This document shows, piece by piece, positions 40,349 through 49,652 of a DNA stretch of 64,000 bases; within the stretch, counting starts at the first letter, position 1, and each line of letters opens with the position of its first letter. The notes below the pieces were generated by a model. That model ran no database searches, had not been told where the DNA came from, and worked only from the letters and a program-made list of their open reading frames with translations. Source of the DNA: Duganella sp. (GTDB lineage Bacteria > Pseudomonadota > Gammaproteobacteria > Burkholderiales > Burkholderiaceae_D); assembly GCA_026225475.1 (NCBI GenBank), contig JAMFSU010000018.1, positions 1-64,000 of the forward strand, read 5' to 3'. Both the position numbers and the translations under genes were made by a program.

Positions 40349-41974
40349 TCAGCTTGCTAAGGTCGTTGCTTGATCCATCTCGTCGAGCCAGCCCTGGCGC
40401 AACTCTGGTACCGAGCGTTCGAGTAATTGGTAATACGGATGATGCGGGCCGCGGTCGTAATCGGCGCGTGCCACCTGGGCCAGCTTGCGGCCGTGCTGCA
40501 TTACCACGATCTCGTCGCAGACGGCGCGCACGGTATGCAGGTCGTGGCTGATGAACAAATAAGAGACGTTGAGTTCGCGCCGCAGTTCGGTCATCAGATC
40601 AAGCACGGCAGCGCCAACCACTGTGTCCAGCGCCGAAGTGACTTCATCGCACAGAATCAAGTCAGGGTCGGCCGCCAAGGCCCGCGCCAGATTAACGCGC
40701 TGCTTTTGTCCGCCTGACAGGCCGCCCGGCAAGCGATCGGCGACGCTATGCGGCAATTTGACCAGATCCAGCAATGCATGGATGCGCCGTTGCAGCGGTG
40801 CGCCGCGCAAGCCTTTGTAGAATTGCAGCGGGCGCGCCAGGATGTCAGCGATGGTGTGGGAAGGATTGAGCGCCGTATCGGCAATCTGGAACACCATCTG
40901 AATCTGCCGCAGTTCTTCCTTGTCACGTTGTGCCAGCGCCGGTTTCAGCTCGCGGCCGTTGAACAGGATGGTGCCATGGCTAGGCGGCAACAGGCCGGCA
41001 ATTGCGCGCGCCAGGGTACTCTTGCCGGAACCGGACTCACCGATCACGCCGATGGCCTGGCCGCGATAGAGTTTCAGATTGATATCCTGCAGGATCAGTT
41101 TGGCCGGTTCGCCACGGGCGTTGCGCGGGCCATAACCGGCCGCCAGTGCGTGCAGGTCCAGCAAAGGTTGCGAATCATCGGAGACCTTGCCCGCTGCGCG
41201 CGGTGTCGGCCGGGCTGCGGCCAGCAGACTCTTGGTGTAGTCGCTGGCGGGCTGTTCCAGAATTTGTTTGGTCGAATTGCGTTCCTGCATCTGGCCATTG
41301 CGCAGCACCAGGATATGGTCGGCCATCTGCGCCACGACAGCCAGATCATGGCTGACGTAGACTGCCGTGGCACGTCGTTCGCGCACCACGCGTCGGAATG
41401 CGCGCAGTACTTCAATCTGGGTCGTGACGTCCAGCGCCGTCGTAGGTTCGTCGAGGATGACCAGGTCCGGATCGGTGATCAATGCCATGGCCGCCATCAG
41501 GCGTTGCAACTGGCCGCCCGAGACTTGATGCGGATAGCGCTCGCCAATGGTGTCCGGATCGGGCAGTGCCAGTTCGCGAAACAGTTGAATCGCCTTGACC
41601 TTGGCTTCGGCTGGCGAGCAGGTCTGGTGAATGCGGGCCGGTTCGATCACCTGATCGATAATCGTGCGCGATGGATTGAACGATGCCGCCGCGCTCTGAG
41701 CAATGTAAGCAACCGTGTGGCCGCGCAGTGCGCGTTGTTGCGCCGCCGTCATGGTCAGTACATCAACGTCGCCAATATGCACGCTGCCGCCTGAAATGTG
41801 GCAACCGCGTCGGGCATAGCCCATCAATGCCAGCGCCGTGGTGGTCTTGCCAGAACCAGATTCGCCGATCAGCGCCAGCACTTCGCCGGGATGAATTTCA
41901 AAACTCAGCTTGTCCACCAGCGTTTGCGCGCCAGCACTGATGCACAAGTCCTTGACGATGACGGAGGCACCCAT
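40349..41974 (-). CDS. Dipeptide-type ABC transporter, fused double ATPase (system 1)
   Basis: A 541-residue protein with two complete ATPase units, like a DppD-DppF fusion. Unit 1: Walker A GESGSGKTTTAL, signature QVSGGQLQRLMA, Walker B LVILDEPTTALDVTT. Unit 2: GESGSGKSTLAR, GLSGGQKQRVNLARA, LILCDEVTSALDTVV. It powers the permeases encoded next to it, and its ATG shares one base with the upstream permease stop. Unlike its paralogue at 57825 it lacks the extra Cys-rich C-terminal tail. Confidence 0.9.
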   Translation of the reverse strand: MGASVIVKDLCISAGAQTLVDKLSFEIHPGEVLALIGESGSGKTTTALALMGYARRGCHISGGSVHIGDVDVLTMTAAQQRALRGHTVAYIAQSAAASFNPSRTIIDQVIEPARIHQTCSPAEAKVKAIQLFRELALPDPDTIGERYPHQVSGGQLQRLMAAMALITDPDLVILDEPTTALDVTTQIEVLRAFRRVVRERRATAVYVSHDLAVVAQMADHILVLRNGQMQERNSTKQILEQPASDYTKSLLAAARPTPRAAGKVSDDSQPLLDLHALAAGYGPRNARGEPAKLILQDINLKLYRGQAIGVIGESGSGKSTLARAIAGLLPPSHGTILFNGRELKPALAQRDKEELRQIQMVFQIADTALNPSHTIADILARPLQFYKGLRGAPLQRRIHALLDLVKLPHSVADRLPGGLSGGQKQRVNLARALAADPDLILCDEVTSALDTVVGAAVLDLMTELRRELNVSYLFISHDLHTVRAVCDEIVVMQHGRKLAQVARADYDRGPHHPYYQLLERSVPELRQGWLDEMDQATTLAS

Positions 41975-42882
41975 TACTTCACTCCTCGTTTGCGCAGGGA
42001 ACGTCCCGGCAAATTATCAATGACCAGATTGACGGCAATGGTCAGGCTGGCAATGGCCAGCGCTGGCGCGATCACCGCCGCGCTGGCACCGGCCAGTGAG
42101 CCGATGTTTTCCCGTACCAGCGAACCCCAGTCAGCCGCTGGCGGTTGCACGCCCAGGCCGAGAAAGCTCAAGCCGGCCAGCAGCAGCACGATGTAGACAA
42201 AGCGCAGGCCCAGATCGGCCAGCATCGGGCCGACGATGTTGGGCAGAATTTCGCGGCGCATGATGTAGAACGTGCCCTCGCCGCGCATGCGCGCCACGGT
42301 GACATAGTCGAGTGCATTGATGTTGATCGCCATCGAACGCGCAATGCGGTAGGCACCAGGAATGTAGATGATGGCTGCCGTAGCGATGAGCATACTCACC
42401 GATGAGCCGAAACCGGCCACCATGATCAAGGCAAACATTTTGCTTGGAATCGAAGTGACGGTATCGAGCGCGCGGCTCAGGGTGGCATCGATCCAGTGTC
42501 CGCTGGCGGCGGCGAACAAGGCCAGCAACGTACCGATGCCGGACGCCAGCAGCGTCGCGATAAAGGCCACGCCGACGGTATAGCTGGCACCATCGATGAC
42601 ACGGATAAACATGTCGCGGCCGAGATAGTCGGTGCCTAGCCAGTGCGCGCTGCTGATGGGTCCGAAGATCTGCACGCTACTGTTGAGCGCAGGTAGGCGC
42701 GCCAGCAGCGCTGAGCCGAATAGGGCAGCGCCGATCCAGAACAACAGGATCGCCAGGCCGATCAAGCCGCTCCAGCCGAAGCCGCCGAACCAACTGATGC
42801 TACTACGGCAACGTGCCAGATAGCCGGGGCTAACCGGCTTGGCTGCCGCCAGCGGCGGCGTGATAGAAACATGGGTCTTCAT
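41974..42882 (-). CDS. Dipeptide-type ABC permease, DppC-like (system 1)
   Basis: A 302-residue permease. It has an N-terminal helix (GLIGLAILLFWIGAALF), the DppC marker LGTDYLGRDMFIRVIDGASY, about five further helices and the EAA loop region YVTVARMRGEGTFYIMRREILPNI. It pairs with the DppB-like permease 16 bases upstream to form the channel. Its closest relative in the window is the gene at 56948. Confidence 0.9.
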   Translation of the reverse strand: MKTHVSITPPLAAAKPVSPGYLARCRSSISWFGGFGWSGLIGLAILLFWIGAALFGSALLARLPALNSSVQIFGPISSAHWLGTDYLGRDMFIRVIDGASYTVGVAFIATLLASGIGTLLALFAAASGHWIDATLSRALDTVTSIPSKMFALIMVAGFGSSVSMLIATAAIIYIPGAYRIARSMAININALDYVTVARMRGEGTFYIMRREILPNIVGPMLADLGLRFVYIVLLLAGLSFLGLGVQPPAADWGSLVRENIGSLAGASAAVIAPALAIASLTIAVNLVIDNLPGRSLRKRGVK

Positions 42883-42898
42883 TGTGCAGGCCTTTCTT

Positions 42899-43855
42899 TC
42901 AACGATGGCGCAGTCGAGGATTGGCGAGAATGCCGCAGACGTCGGCCAGCGTGACCAACACCAGATAACCGATACAGAAAATCATGGCACAGCCTTGCAC
43001 CAGCGGCATGTCGCGTTGCGAGACGCCGTCCACCATCAGCTTGGCAATGCCGGGGTAGTTAAAGATGGTTTCGATAATGATCACGCCGCCGAGCAGGTAA
43101 GACAGACTCAGGGCAATCGCATTGGCAATCGGCCCCACCGCATTGGGCAGCGCATGCACCAGCACCATGCGCATTGGCGTGGCACCCTTGAGGCTGACCA
43201 TTTCGATATACGGCGCTTCCAGCTGATCGATCACCGCCGCGCGCGTCATGCGCATCATCAAGGCGATGATCACGCAGCACAGACTGAAGACCGGCATGGC
43301 GAAGGATTTGAGCATTTGCCCCAGCGATTCAATATCGCTGGCATAGGATAGTGCCGGCAACCAGTGCAGCTTGACGGCAAAGATCAGTACTGCCAGCGTC
43401 GCCACCAGAAACTCCGGCACCGACACCACCGCCACCGATCCAGCCGAGGCGATACGGTCGAACCAGGAGCCTTTCCACATGGCCGAGGCAATCCCGAAGG
43501 CCAGTGCAATCGGTACCGAAAACAGCGCCGTCACCGCCGCTAGCAACAGCGAATTGGGCAAGCGGCTGGCGACCAGTTCGCTGACCGGCATCTGGGTGGT
43601 GCTGGAGGTGCCGAGGTCACCACGAACGATGCCGCCGAGCCAGTGCGCATAGCGCGTCGGTGCCGGTACATCCAGTCCCATCTGCGCACGCAGCGCAGTC
43701 AGGGCTTCCGGCGTGGCATCCTGGCCCAACTGTTCCTGCGCCGCATCGCCGGGCAATACCGACGTGATCGCAAAGACCACGACCGATACTGCCAGCAGCG
43801 ATAGCAGCGCCAGCAGCAAGCGCTGGCCCAACAGTTTGACAATGGCAAAGTTCAT
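42899..43855 (-). CDS. Dipeptide-type ABC permease, DppB-like (system 1)
   Basis: A 318-residue permease with the DppB start (LLALLSLLAVSVVVFAITSVLPGDAAQE), a periplasmic loop region and about five more helices. The EAA loop is YIEMVSLKGATPMRMVLVHALPNAVG, and the protein ends CGILANPRLRHR. The same end (NPRLRTR) is seen in its counterpart at 55995. It lies 34 bases after the substrate-binding gene. Confidence 0.9.
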   Translation of the reverse strand: MNFAIVKLLGQRLLLALLSLLAVSVVVFAITSVLPGDAAQEQLGQDATPEALTALRAQMGLDVPAPTRYAHWLGGIVRGDLGTSSTTQMPVSELVASRLPNSLLLAAVTALFSVPIALAFGIASAMWKGSWFDRIASAGSVAVVSVPEFLVATLAVLIFAVKLHWLPALSYASDIESLGQMLKSFAMPVFSLCCVIIALMMRMTRAAVIDQLEAPYIEMVSLKGATPMRMVLVHALPNAVGPIANAIALSLSYLLGGVIIIETIFNYPGIAKLMVDGVSQRDMPLVQGCAMIFCIGYLVLVTLADVCGILANPRLRHR

Positions 43856-43889
43856 GGTGAGGCTTTCAAGCTAGTGAGACACATCGTTG

Positions 43890-45512
43890 TTACGCATCGA
43901 GCCAAACGTTTTCAGCGAAAGAATAGCCCATCATGCCACCCAGCGGAATCGGCGCCAAGCCCTTCAGTTTGGAGGCATGACCGTCGACGCTGGCGAGGAA
44001 CATCGGGATACCGATACCGGCTTCCAGATGAATCATGGTCTGCATGTCGGCATACATTTGCTTGCGCTTGTTGAAGTCGATTTCGGCGCGTGCCGTGAGC
44101 AACAGTTGGTCGAACTTCGGATTCTTCCAGCGCGATTCATTCCAGGTCGCACCCGACTGGAAGAATTGCGTGAGCAAGACGTCGGCACTTGGACGTGGAT
44201 TGACGTTGCCGAAACCGACCGGGCTGTTGAGCCAGTGATTGGACCAGTAACCTTCCGCTGGCATGCGCTTGACGTCGAGATCAAGGCCAATGCGTTGGGC
44301 GCTTTGCTGCATGACCAGGGCAATATCGACCGAATACATCGCCGCAGGCGATGCCACCACTGGAATCTTGCCGGTAACGCCTGATTTTTGCAGGTGGAAC
44401 TTGGCCTTGTCCAGATCGAACGCGCGTTGCGGCAAACCAGCGAAATAGAAACGATTGGTCGGATCGATCGGCTGGTCATTGGCGACGACGGCGTGGTCCA
44501 GTGCAATCGTCTTCTTCATCAGTTCACGGTCAAACAGATACTTCATCGCCATGGCGAAATCAGGATTAGTGCCGGGCCCCAGATCCTTGCGCATGATCAG
44601 ATCGCTGTAGGCACCTGATTGCGTAGTGAAGATGCTATAGCCGGGCGTACCCTTGACGCGGTCGATCGAGCGCGGATTGAGTGTTGCGGCCAGATCGATG
44701 CCGCCCGACAGCAAGGCGTTGACGCGCGCGCTTTCGTCGCCGATGCCGATGAATTCGATTTCATCGAGGTAAGGCTTGCCCGGTTTCCAATATGCTTCAT
44801 TGCGTACCACCACCGAGCGCACGCCGGGTTTGAATTCCTTGAGCTTGTACGGACCGGTACCGATACCGGCATTGAAGTCGGTGGTGCCATCCTTGACGAT
44901 ATGGAAATGGAAGGTGCCAACGATGACCGGCAAGTCGGCATTCGGTGTGGTCAATGTGATGGTGACTTCATTCGGACCGCTGGCCTTGACGCTGTCAATC
45001 TGGTCAGCCAGGGTCTTGGCCTTGGAGGCAGTGGCAGGATCTTTGTGGCGCATCAGCGAGAAGATCACGTCAGCTGGCGTCAATGCCTTGCCATCGTGGA
45101 ATACCACGCCTTTGCGCAGCTTGAACACCCACACCTTGGCATCCTTGGAGGCGAACGATTCGGCCAGCGCCGGTTGCGGCGTCAGACTGCCGTCGAGCGA
45201 GGTCAGGCCGTTGTACAGCATGGTGCTGCGGCAATAATCGGTCTTGTTGGATTGCTTGGCCGGATCGAGCGTATCGGTCACCGCGGCAGTATCGCCGCCG
45301 ACGCGGATGCGACCGCCACGGCGCGGTGTTTGCGCATAGGCCGACATGGCCGTGCTGGCGAGGCCGCCTGCAAGAGTCGCCTGCATGCCGCCAGCGACCA
45401 GTATTTTCAATATGTCGCGGCGGCTGGCGCCCTGTTTCAGCGATTCCATCATGCGCACGCTGTCACTAGGGCTGACCAGATTGTCGAAGCTTTTTTTGCT
45501 GTTATCGCTCAT
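43890..45512 (-). CDS. ABC substrate-binding protein, SBP_bac_5 (system 1)
   Basis: A 540-residue peptide/opine-class binding protein. It has a twin-Arg-type signal (GASRRDILKILVAGGMQ; mature from about residue 60). Family blocks include YNGLTSLDGSL, GVVFHDGKALTPADVIFSL and NVNPRPSADVLLTQFFQSG. It is strikingly similar to the protein at 54253, with long shared stretches such as SLMRHKDPATASK and NDQPIDPTNRF. I chose ATG 45512, nine bases after AGGAG, rather than 45545. Substrate is unknown; amine-type neighbours suggest an N-containing solute rather than peptides. Confidence 0.9.
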   Translation of the reverse strand: MSDNSKKSFDNLVSPSDSVRMMESLKQGASRRDILKILVAGGMQATLAGGLASTAMSAYAQTPRRGGRIRVGGDTAAVTDTLDPAKQSNKTDYCRSTMLYNGLTSLDGSLTPQPALAESFASKDAKVWVFKLRKGVVFHDGKALTPADVIFSLMRHKDPATASKAKTLADQIDSVKASGPNEVTITLTTPNADLPVIVGTFHFHIVKDGTTDFNAGIGTGPYKLKEFKPGVRSVVVRNEAYWKPGKPYLDEIEFIGIGDESARVNALLSGGIDLAATLNPRSIDRVKGTPGYSIFTTQSGAYSDLIMRKDLGPGTNPDFAMAMKYLFDRELMKKTIALDHAVVANDQPIDPTNRFYFAGLPQRAFDLDKAKFHLQKSGVTGKIPVVASPAAMYSVDIALVMQQSAQRIGLDLDVKRMPAEGYWSNHWLNSPVGFGNVNPRPSADVLLTQFFQSGATWNESRWKNPKFDQLLLTARAEIDFNKRKQMYADMQTMIHLEAGIGIPMFLASVDGHASKLKGLAPIPLGGMMGYSFAENVWLDA

Positions 45513-45575
45513 GCTTTGATACTCCTGAGGGGTTGGGCAATGCATTGTTAAGTGAAGAAGAGGGGCTGAGACGAT

Positions 45576-46868
45576 TCAGCCCAGCTTGTCCTTGAGCGTG
45601 TAATACAAACCAATCGCGGGTAAAAACCAGGGCGACCCAAAATGGCCGGGAATCGCTGGCCAGTCGCGCTCGCGCCAGGGATTGGCGGACGCATCGCCGT
45701 TCATCACGGCGGCCATGCGTTGCCCCATATGGACCGACATCTGAGTGCCGTGGCCGCTATAACCCATGGCGTAATACAGACCATCGCGCTCGCCGGCGTG
45801 CGGCAGGCGATCCTGGGTCATGTCGACCAGCCCGCCCCAGCAATAATCGAGCCGTACCGCACCCAATTGCGGGAACGTCTGAGCCAGTCCGGCGCGCAGG
45901 ATTTCACCGCTGGCGGCATCGGACTGCGGACTGGAAATGGCGAAGCGTGCACGGCCGCCAAACACCAGCCGATGGTCGGCGGTCAGACGGAAATAATGAT
46001 GGATATTGGCGACCGTGACATACGTACGCTGCGCCGCCAGCAAGGCCTTGGCCCGTTCGGCGCCGAGCGGCTCGGTGACCACGATGAAACTGCCGATCGG
46101 TACGATCCGGCGGCGCAACCAGCCAAAGCTGCGATAGCTGCCATGGCGGCTGGCGCCGGTGGCCAGCAACACTTGCTGTGCGGTGACGCTACCGCGTGCC
46201 GTATGCAGGCGATGCACATGGCCGCTGCCGAGGCGTTCGATGCGTTGTACTTCGGCACTGGTATGAATTTGTGCACCGGCGCGTTGTGCCGCCGTAGCCA
46301 GGCCGTGGGCAAAGCGTCCCATATGCATCTGGCCGCTGCGCTTGTAGAGCATGCCGCCATGAAAGCGCTCGCTCTGCACTTCGGCGCGCACCTGGTCGGC
46401 ACTCAATATGTCGACATCGCGATCGACGCCATCGTCGATCAAGCGTTGCGCACTGCGCTGCAGTGCCTCCATCTGGCTCGGCCGGGTGGCCAGTTTGAGC
46501 TTGCCATGACGCAGGAAATCGCAGTCGATCTGTTCTTCCTCAATCACCCGCGCCACGCTATCGACAGCATCGTCGAAGGCGTTATACCAACTGCGTGCAC
46601 GTGCCACGCCAACCTTGGTGGCCAGTTCGGCGTAGTCAACGGCCAGGCCGTTATTGACATGACCACCGTTGCGTCCAGAGGCTTCTGCGGCGACGTGCGT
46701 GCCAGCTTCCAGCACGGCCACCTTGGCGCCACGGCGCGCCAGCGCCAGCGCCGCCGATAGTCCGGTGAAGCCGCCGCCGATGATGGCAACGTCGACCTGG
46801 GCCGGCAAGTCATGGGCACCAGAGGCGAAGACGGGGGCAGAATTGGTCCAGTAAGAATCCAGCTTCAT
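45576..46868 (-). CDS. FAD-dependent amine oxidase, PuuB-like
   Basis: A 430-residue DAO-family flavoprotein. The FAD-binding motif is VAIIGGGFTGLSAALALARRGAKV (about 28-51), followed by the family block ASGRNGGHVNNGLAVDY, and the C-terminal FAD contact YYAMGYSGHGTQMSVHMGQ. The pattern resembles gamma-glutamylputrescine oxidoreductases and related enzymes that oxidise a secondary or primary amine to an aldehyde. It is the first gene of the transporter operon, 63 bases before the binding-protein gene. Confidence 0.88.
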   Translation of the reverse strand: MKLDSYWTNSAPVFASGAHDLPAQVDVAIIGGGFTGLSAALALARRGAKVAVLEAGTHVAAEASGRNGGHVNNGLAVDYAELATKVGVARARSWYNAFDDAVDSVARVIEEEQIDCDFLRHGKLKLATRPSQMEALQRSAQRLIDDGVDRDVDILSADQVRAEVQSERFHGGMLYKRSGQMHMGRFAHGLATAAQRAGAQIHTSAEVQRIERLGSGHVHRLHTARGSVTAQQVLLATGASRHGSYRSFGWLRRRIVPIGSFIVVTEPLGAERAKALLAAQRTYVTVANIHHYFRLTADHRLVFGGRARFAISSPQSDAASGEILRAGLAQTFPQLGAVRLDYCWGGLVDMTQDRLPHAGERDGLYYAMGYSGHGTQMSVHMGQRMAAVMNGDASANPWRERDWPAIPGHFGSPWFLPAIGLYYTLKDKLG

Positions 46869-47217
46869 GATGTGGGCGCGATTCGTATGAGAATAGGTTA
46901 TTCAGAAAGTACAACTGCATGGGCACGTAGGACATGCTTGAGCGCGTTGTTGACATCACCTGTATCGGGGTCGTCTGCCGTCGATGCGGCTCGCTTTATT
47001 ACGATAAGATTACAACACGGAGCCGCCTGCGTAATGTAGGGAAATACGACATCGTTGAACGAGAAGCTGCGTTTTGCGAGGGAGTCGACGGCATGTCGTG
47101 CTGCCTGCACGCTGGCTGTGCGATTCCCCGCAGGAATGCCTTATAGGGAGACGTGATGCACAGTTTTGATGCGTATCTTCCAGCGCGTAGGCGGCATTGC
47201 ATCATTGTCGCTGCCGC
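46869..47217. other. Gap upstream of the amine oxidase/transporter operon
   Basis: About 350 bases. It must contain the promoter for the 46868-leftward operon. A short minus frame at 46898-47110 is open but has no ribosome site or recognisable product. I see no riboswitch or repeat. Confidence 0.4.
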
Positions 47218-47252
47218 ATAAAAAACGCGCCGGCAAGCGTTCGCGGCGCGTT
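47218..47252 (-). terminator. Intrinsic terminator after the cupin gene
   Basis: A 9-bp stem AACGCGCCG/CGGCGCGTT (47224-47232 with 47244-47252). On the minus strand it is followed by T-rich sequence (47225-47219 in reverse). It closes the cupin unit and separates it from the amine oxidase operon. Confidence 0.88.
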
Positions 47253-47277
47253 GGGGCAAGCAGGCCGGTAGTAAGGC

Positions 47278-47637
47278 TTATGCCGGCAGCGCCATGACCA
47301 CATATACCTTGCGCAATTTCTCACGCACATCCCATACGCCAGTTGTATTGGCAGGGAAAAACAGCGTGTCACCAGCGCGGAATTGCTGGGCGGCACCACC
47401 GGTCGGTGTGAACGAGCCAGCCCCGGTCAATATATGCATCACTTCGGCGTTGGGTAAATGGCGCTCGAACTGGCCTGGTTCACATTCCCAGATGCCGCTG
47501 TGGTTGTCGCCGGCGCCGGCGAGGTCGACTTCAATGCCGCTCAACTGCGGTGGCGGGCTGGACAAGGGACGCGCTGGCGTACCCTGGTCTTGCAGGCCGC
47601 CGATGACGGCCGATTGGGAAAGGATGGTAATGCTCAT
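47278..47637 (-). CDS. Small cupin-domain protein
   Basis: A protein of about 119 residues, a single cupin. The first motif is IWECEPGQFERHLPNAEVMHILTGAG (with Glu and His of the metal site partly changed) and the second GDTLFFPANTTGVWDVRE. It resembles the cupin_3 (DUF861) group, often found with amine and ureide catabolism genes and without known catalysis. ATG 47637 starts MSITILSQS; the upstream frame to 47673 has no better ribosome site. Confidence 0.78.
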   Translation of the reverse strand: MSITILSQSAVIGGLQDQGTPARPLSSPPPQLSGIEVDLAGAGDNHSGIWECEPGQFERHLPNAEVMHILTGAGSFTPTGGAAQQFRAGDTLFFPANTTGVWDVREKLRKVYVVMALPA

Positions 47638-47684
47638 GGTGGTGGTCTCGTGAGGTAGCAGGTCAGGTGTCAAGTCAATGTAGC

Positions 47685-48383
47685 TTAGTTTGCCGCTTCC
47701 ACTGCATCGGCCAATGCCGCCAGTGTATGGAAGTGGAAGTCCGGCACGGTGTGCTTCGATTCAATCGTGCCGCCCGAACTTTTCTGGTCGTGACGACGTT
47801 CGATCCAGCAGGTAGTGATGCCCAGGCTCTTCGACACGCCGATATCGTGATACTGGCTTTGCGCCACATGCAGATTGTCGACTTGCGTGTAACCCCAGGC
47901 GCCTTCGAAGCGGCCGCGTGCATAGGCGAAGTAGCGCGGATCAGGTTTTTCGCAGAGCGCGTCATCGCAGCTGAGCAGCAGGTCGAACGGCTCGTCCAAG
48001 GTGGCGGCGAAGTGTTTCAAGGCCCAGGTCTGGGCGTTGGTCATGGTGACCAGCTTGAAATGCTTGCGCAGGCGCTTGAGTGCTGCGACGGAATCGGGAA
48101 ACGCTGGCCAGTCGGCCACCGAGTCGCGCAAGCCGGTTGCCAGCGCGTCCGAATCCGGCAGGCCCAGGCCAGGCGCGATGACATGCCAGCAGCGTTCCAG
48201 ATCGTCCGGATACCAGCCGGTGTTGCCGTCAGCGCGCGCGCTGCGATACGCGGCCAGGAATTCTTCATCGGTGATTTTGCTATCGGGCACGGCTTTGCGC
48301 AAATAAGCCAGCATGCCGCCCTCGAAGTCGATGAGGGTACCGACGACGTCGAATGTGAGTACCTTGAAATTTTTCAGAGACAT
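47685..48383 (-). CDS. HAD hydrolase, haloacid dehalogenase type II (copy 1)
   Basis: A 232-residue HAD protein. Motif I is LTFDVVGTLIDFEGG (nucleophile Asp), motif II LVTMTNAQTW, the Lys/Asp motifs appear as CEKPDPRYF and VAQSQYHDIG. It resembles type II 2-haloacid dehalogenases, but many members have other phosphatase-like roles. I use ATG 48383 (MSLKNFKV); upstream residues in the frame look non-coding. A second HAD of the same type is at 53507. Confidence 0.82.
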   Translation of the reverse strand: MSLKNFKVLTFDVVGTLIDFEGGMLAYLRKAVPDSKITDEEFLAAYRSARADGNTGWYPDDLERCWHVIAPGLGLPDSDALATGLRDSVADWPAFPDSVAALKRLRKHFKLVTMTNAQTWALKHFAATLDEPFDLLLSCDDALCEKPDPRYFAYARGRFEGAWGYTQVDNLHVAQSQYHDIGVSKSLGITTCWIERRHDQKSSGGTIESKHTVPDFHFHTLAALADAVEAAN

Positions 48384-48576
48384 GATCGTTCCAGTGAAAG
48401 TGGAAATGCCGGGGAAGTCCGCACCGGCCGGGTTAAAGAGGATTGCAGTCATGGACAAGCATAAAGCGATGTCCCGCCAACGGCGCAGCAAACTGAGGCA
48501 AGGCGGCGGCACAGGATGTTGTTGTTGCGCGCCGATTTGGCATTTTCTTGTGGCGTTGTTTTTGCCGCGCCGGGGG

Positions 48577-49572
48577 CTATTTGACGATCCGCCCCAGACG
48601 TACCACCGTCACGCCGGGTCTGAGTTGGCGCAGTGAAGGCATGACCAGCACGCAATCGGGATAGGGGGTACGAATCTCGACCTTCTCGCCATCGACTTGA
48701 TCCCAGCCGATCAGCGTACCGGCCTCCGGGAAATGCTCCAGACCGGTGTAGTTACCGGCAAACTGGAATGCCATGCTGCGCGCGACGACCGGTTCAGTGA
48801 CTTCCACCACGATGGATGGCGCGCTTTCTTCTGGCCACCATGTTGTGGGCAGATCGTCTTGCGTGATTAGTCCGGCCAGCAGCAAAAATCTTGCCGTACT
48901 GTATTGCGCCACATCCACGGCAGCGCGTTCCCAATGTTGTCCGCATTCGATCAGCAAGGCATTCTTGCCGGATTCGGGATTGCCGAAGTCTTCGTAATCA
49001 CGCATGCGGCGCCCTTCCGGATGGCCGGCATCGCTGATGACATGTTGTGGAATGGCTAGTTGACGTGCCAGCGCAATGCCTTTTTCCAGCGGTCCGGAGA
49101 CGATCAGCGGCGCGCTACGCTCATGCATGGAATGGATGTCGAGCAGTAAATCCACACTATCGATGACCGGGCGCATCAGGCGCGCGCGGCGCAGTTCGAC
49201 GCTGTCCTGGCTGCTGTCGTCAAGCTTGGCGGCGGTCCAGACGCGGTTGAAATCCTGATCGATGAAGCGCGAGGCATCCGGCTTGGCCGGATCAAAGCGG
49301 CCATAGCCTTCGATATTGGCGAACGATAGCGTCAGCTTGCCCTGGCGCGGGCGCAACTGCAGGTCGAGCAGGTGCTTGACGACAATGGCGCCGCACACTT
49401 CGTTGCCGTGCGTGAGTGCGTTGATCATCACATGTGGACCTGGCTTGCCGCTGTCGAAGGTGTAGAGATAGGCAATACCACTATTGCCGGCAGCGTAGGG
49501 CAGCAGATCAGGAAACGCGATCTCGATCGGATATTCAGGAAAGAGGGTTGTGGCTGGAACAGGCTCGGTCAT
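48577..49572 (-). CDS. Aspartoacylase/succinylglutamate desuccinylase family deacylase
   Basis: A 331-residue zinc hydrolase of the AstE/AspA type. The metal-binding His-x-x-Glu lies in INALTHGNEVCGAIVV, the third ligand in LLDIHSMHERS, substrate Arg/Asn region is IDQDFNRVW, and a catalytic Glu is probable in LLIECGQHWE. Family members release an acyl group from N-acyl amino acids. In this cluster it could deacylate an N-acetylated or N-succinylated intermediate. ATG 49572 follows AGGATCCAG; the frame upstream to 49836 lacks coding character. Confidence 0.82.
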   Translation of the reverse strand: MTEPVPATTLFPEYPIEIAFPDLLPYAAGNSGIAYLYTFDSGKPGPHVMINALTHGNEVCGAIVVKHLLDLQLRPRQGKLTLSFANIEGYGRFDPAKPDASRFIDQDFNRVWTAAKLDDSSQDSVELRRARLMRPVIDSVDLLLDIHSMHERSAPLIVSGPLEKGIALARQLAIPQHVISDAGHPEGRRMRDYEDFGNPESGKNALLIECGQHWERAAVDVAQYSTARFLLLAGLITQDDLPTTWWPEESAPSIVVEVTEPVVARSMAFQFAGNYTGLEHFPEAGTLIGWDQVDGEKVEIRTPYPDCVLVMPSLRQLRPGVTVVRLGRIVK

Positions 49573-49652
49573 CTGGATCCTAGAAGGGATAGCAATTATG
49601 TTGCTATAGCAGAAGCATTTGTTGTGCCGGGTCGCGTCCTGCCTGGCTTGCT

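Noticed and set aside
46898..47110. Possible 70-aa gene on the minus strand upstream of the amine oxidase
   Set aside because: No ribosome site, no recognisable motif and unremarkable composition; it is treated as chance.
34381..49572. Ectoine degradation cluster (Lrp regulator, aminotransferase, semialdehyde dehydrogenase, AstE-type deacylase)
   Set aside because: No ectoine hydrolase (DoeA/EutD) or ectoine-type importer is present, and the deacylase and dehydrogenase read as other subfamilies.
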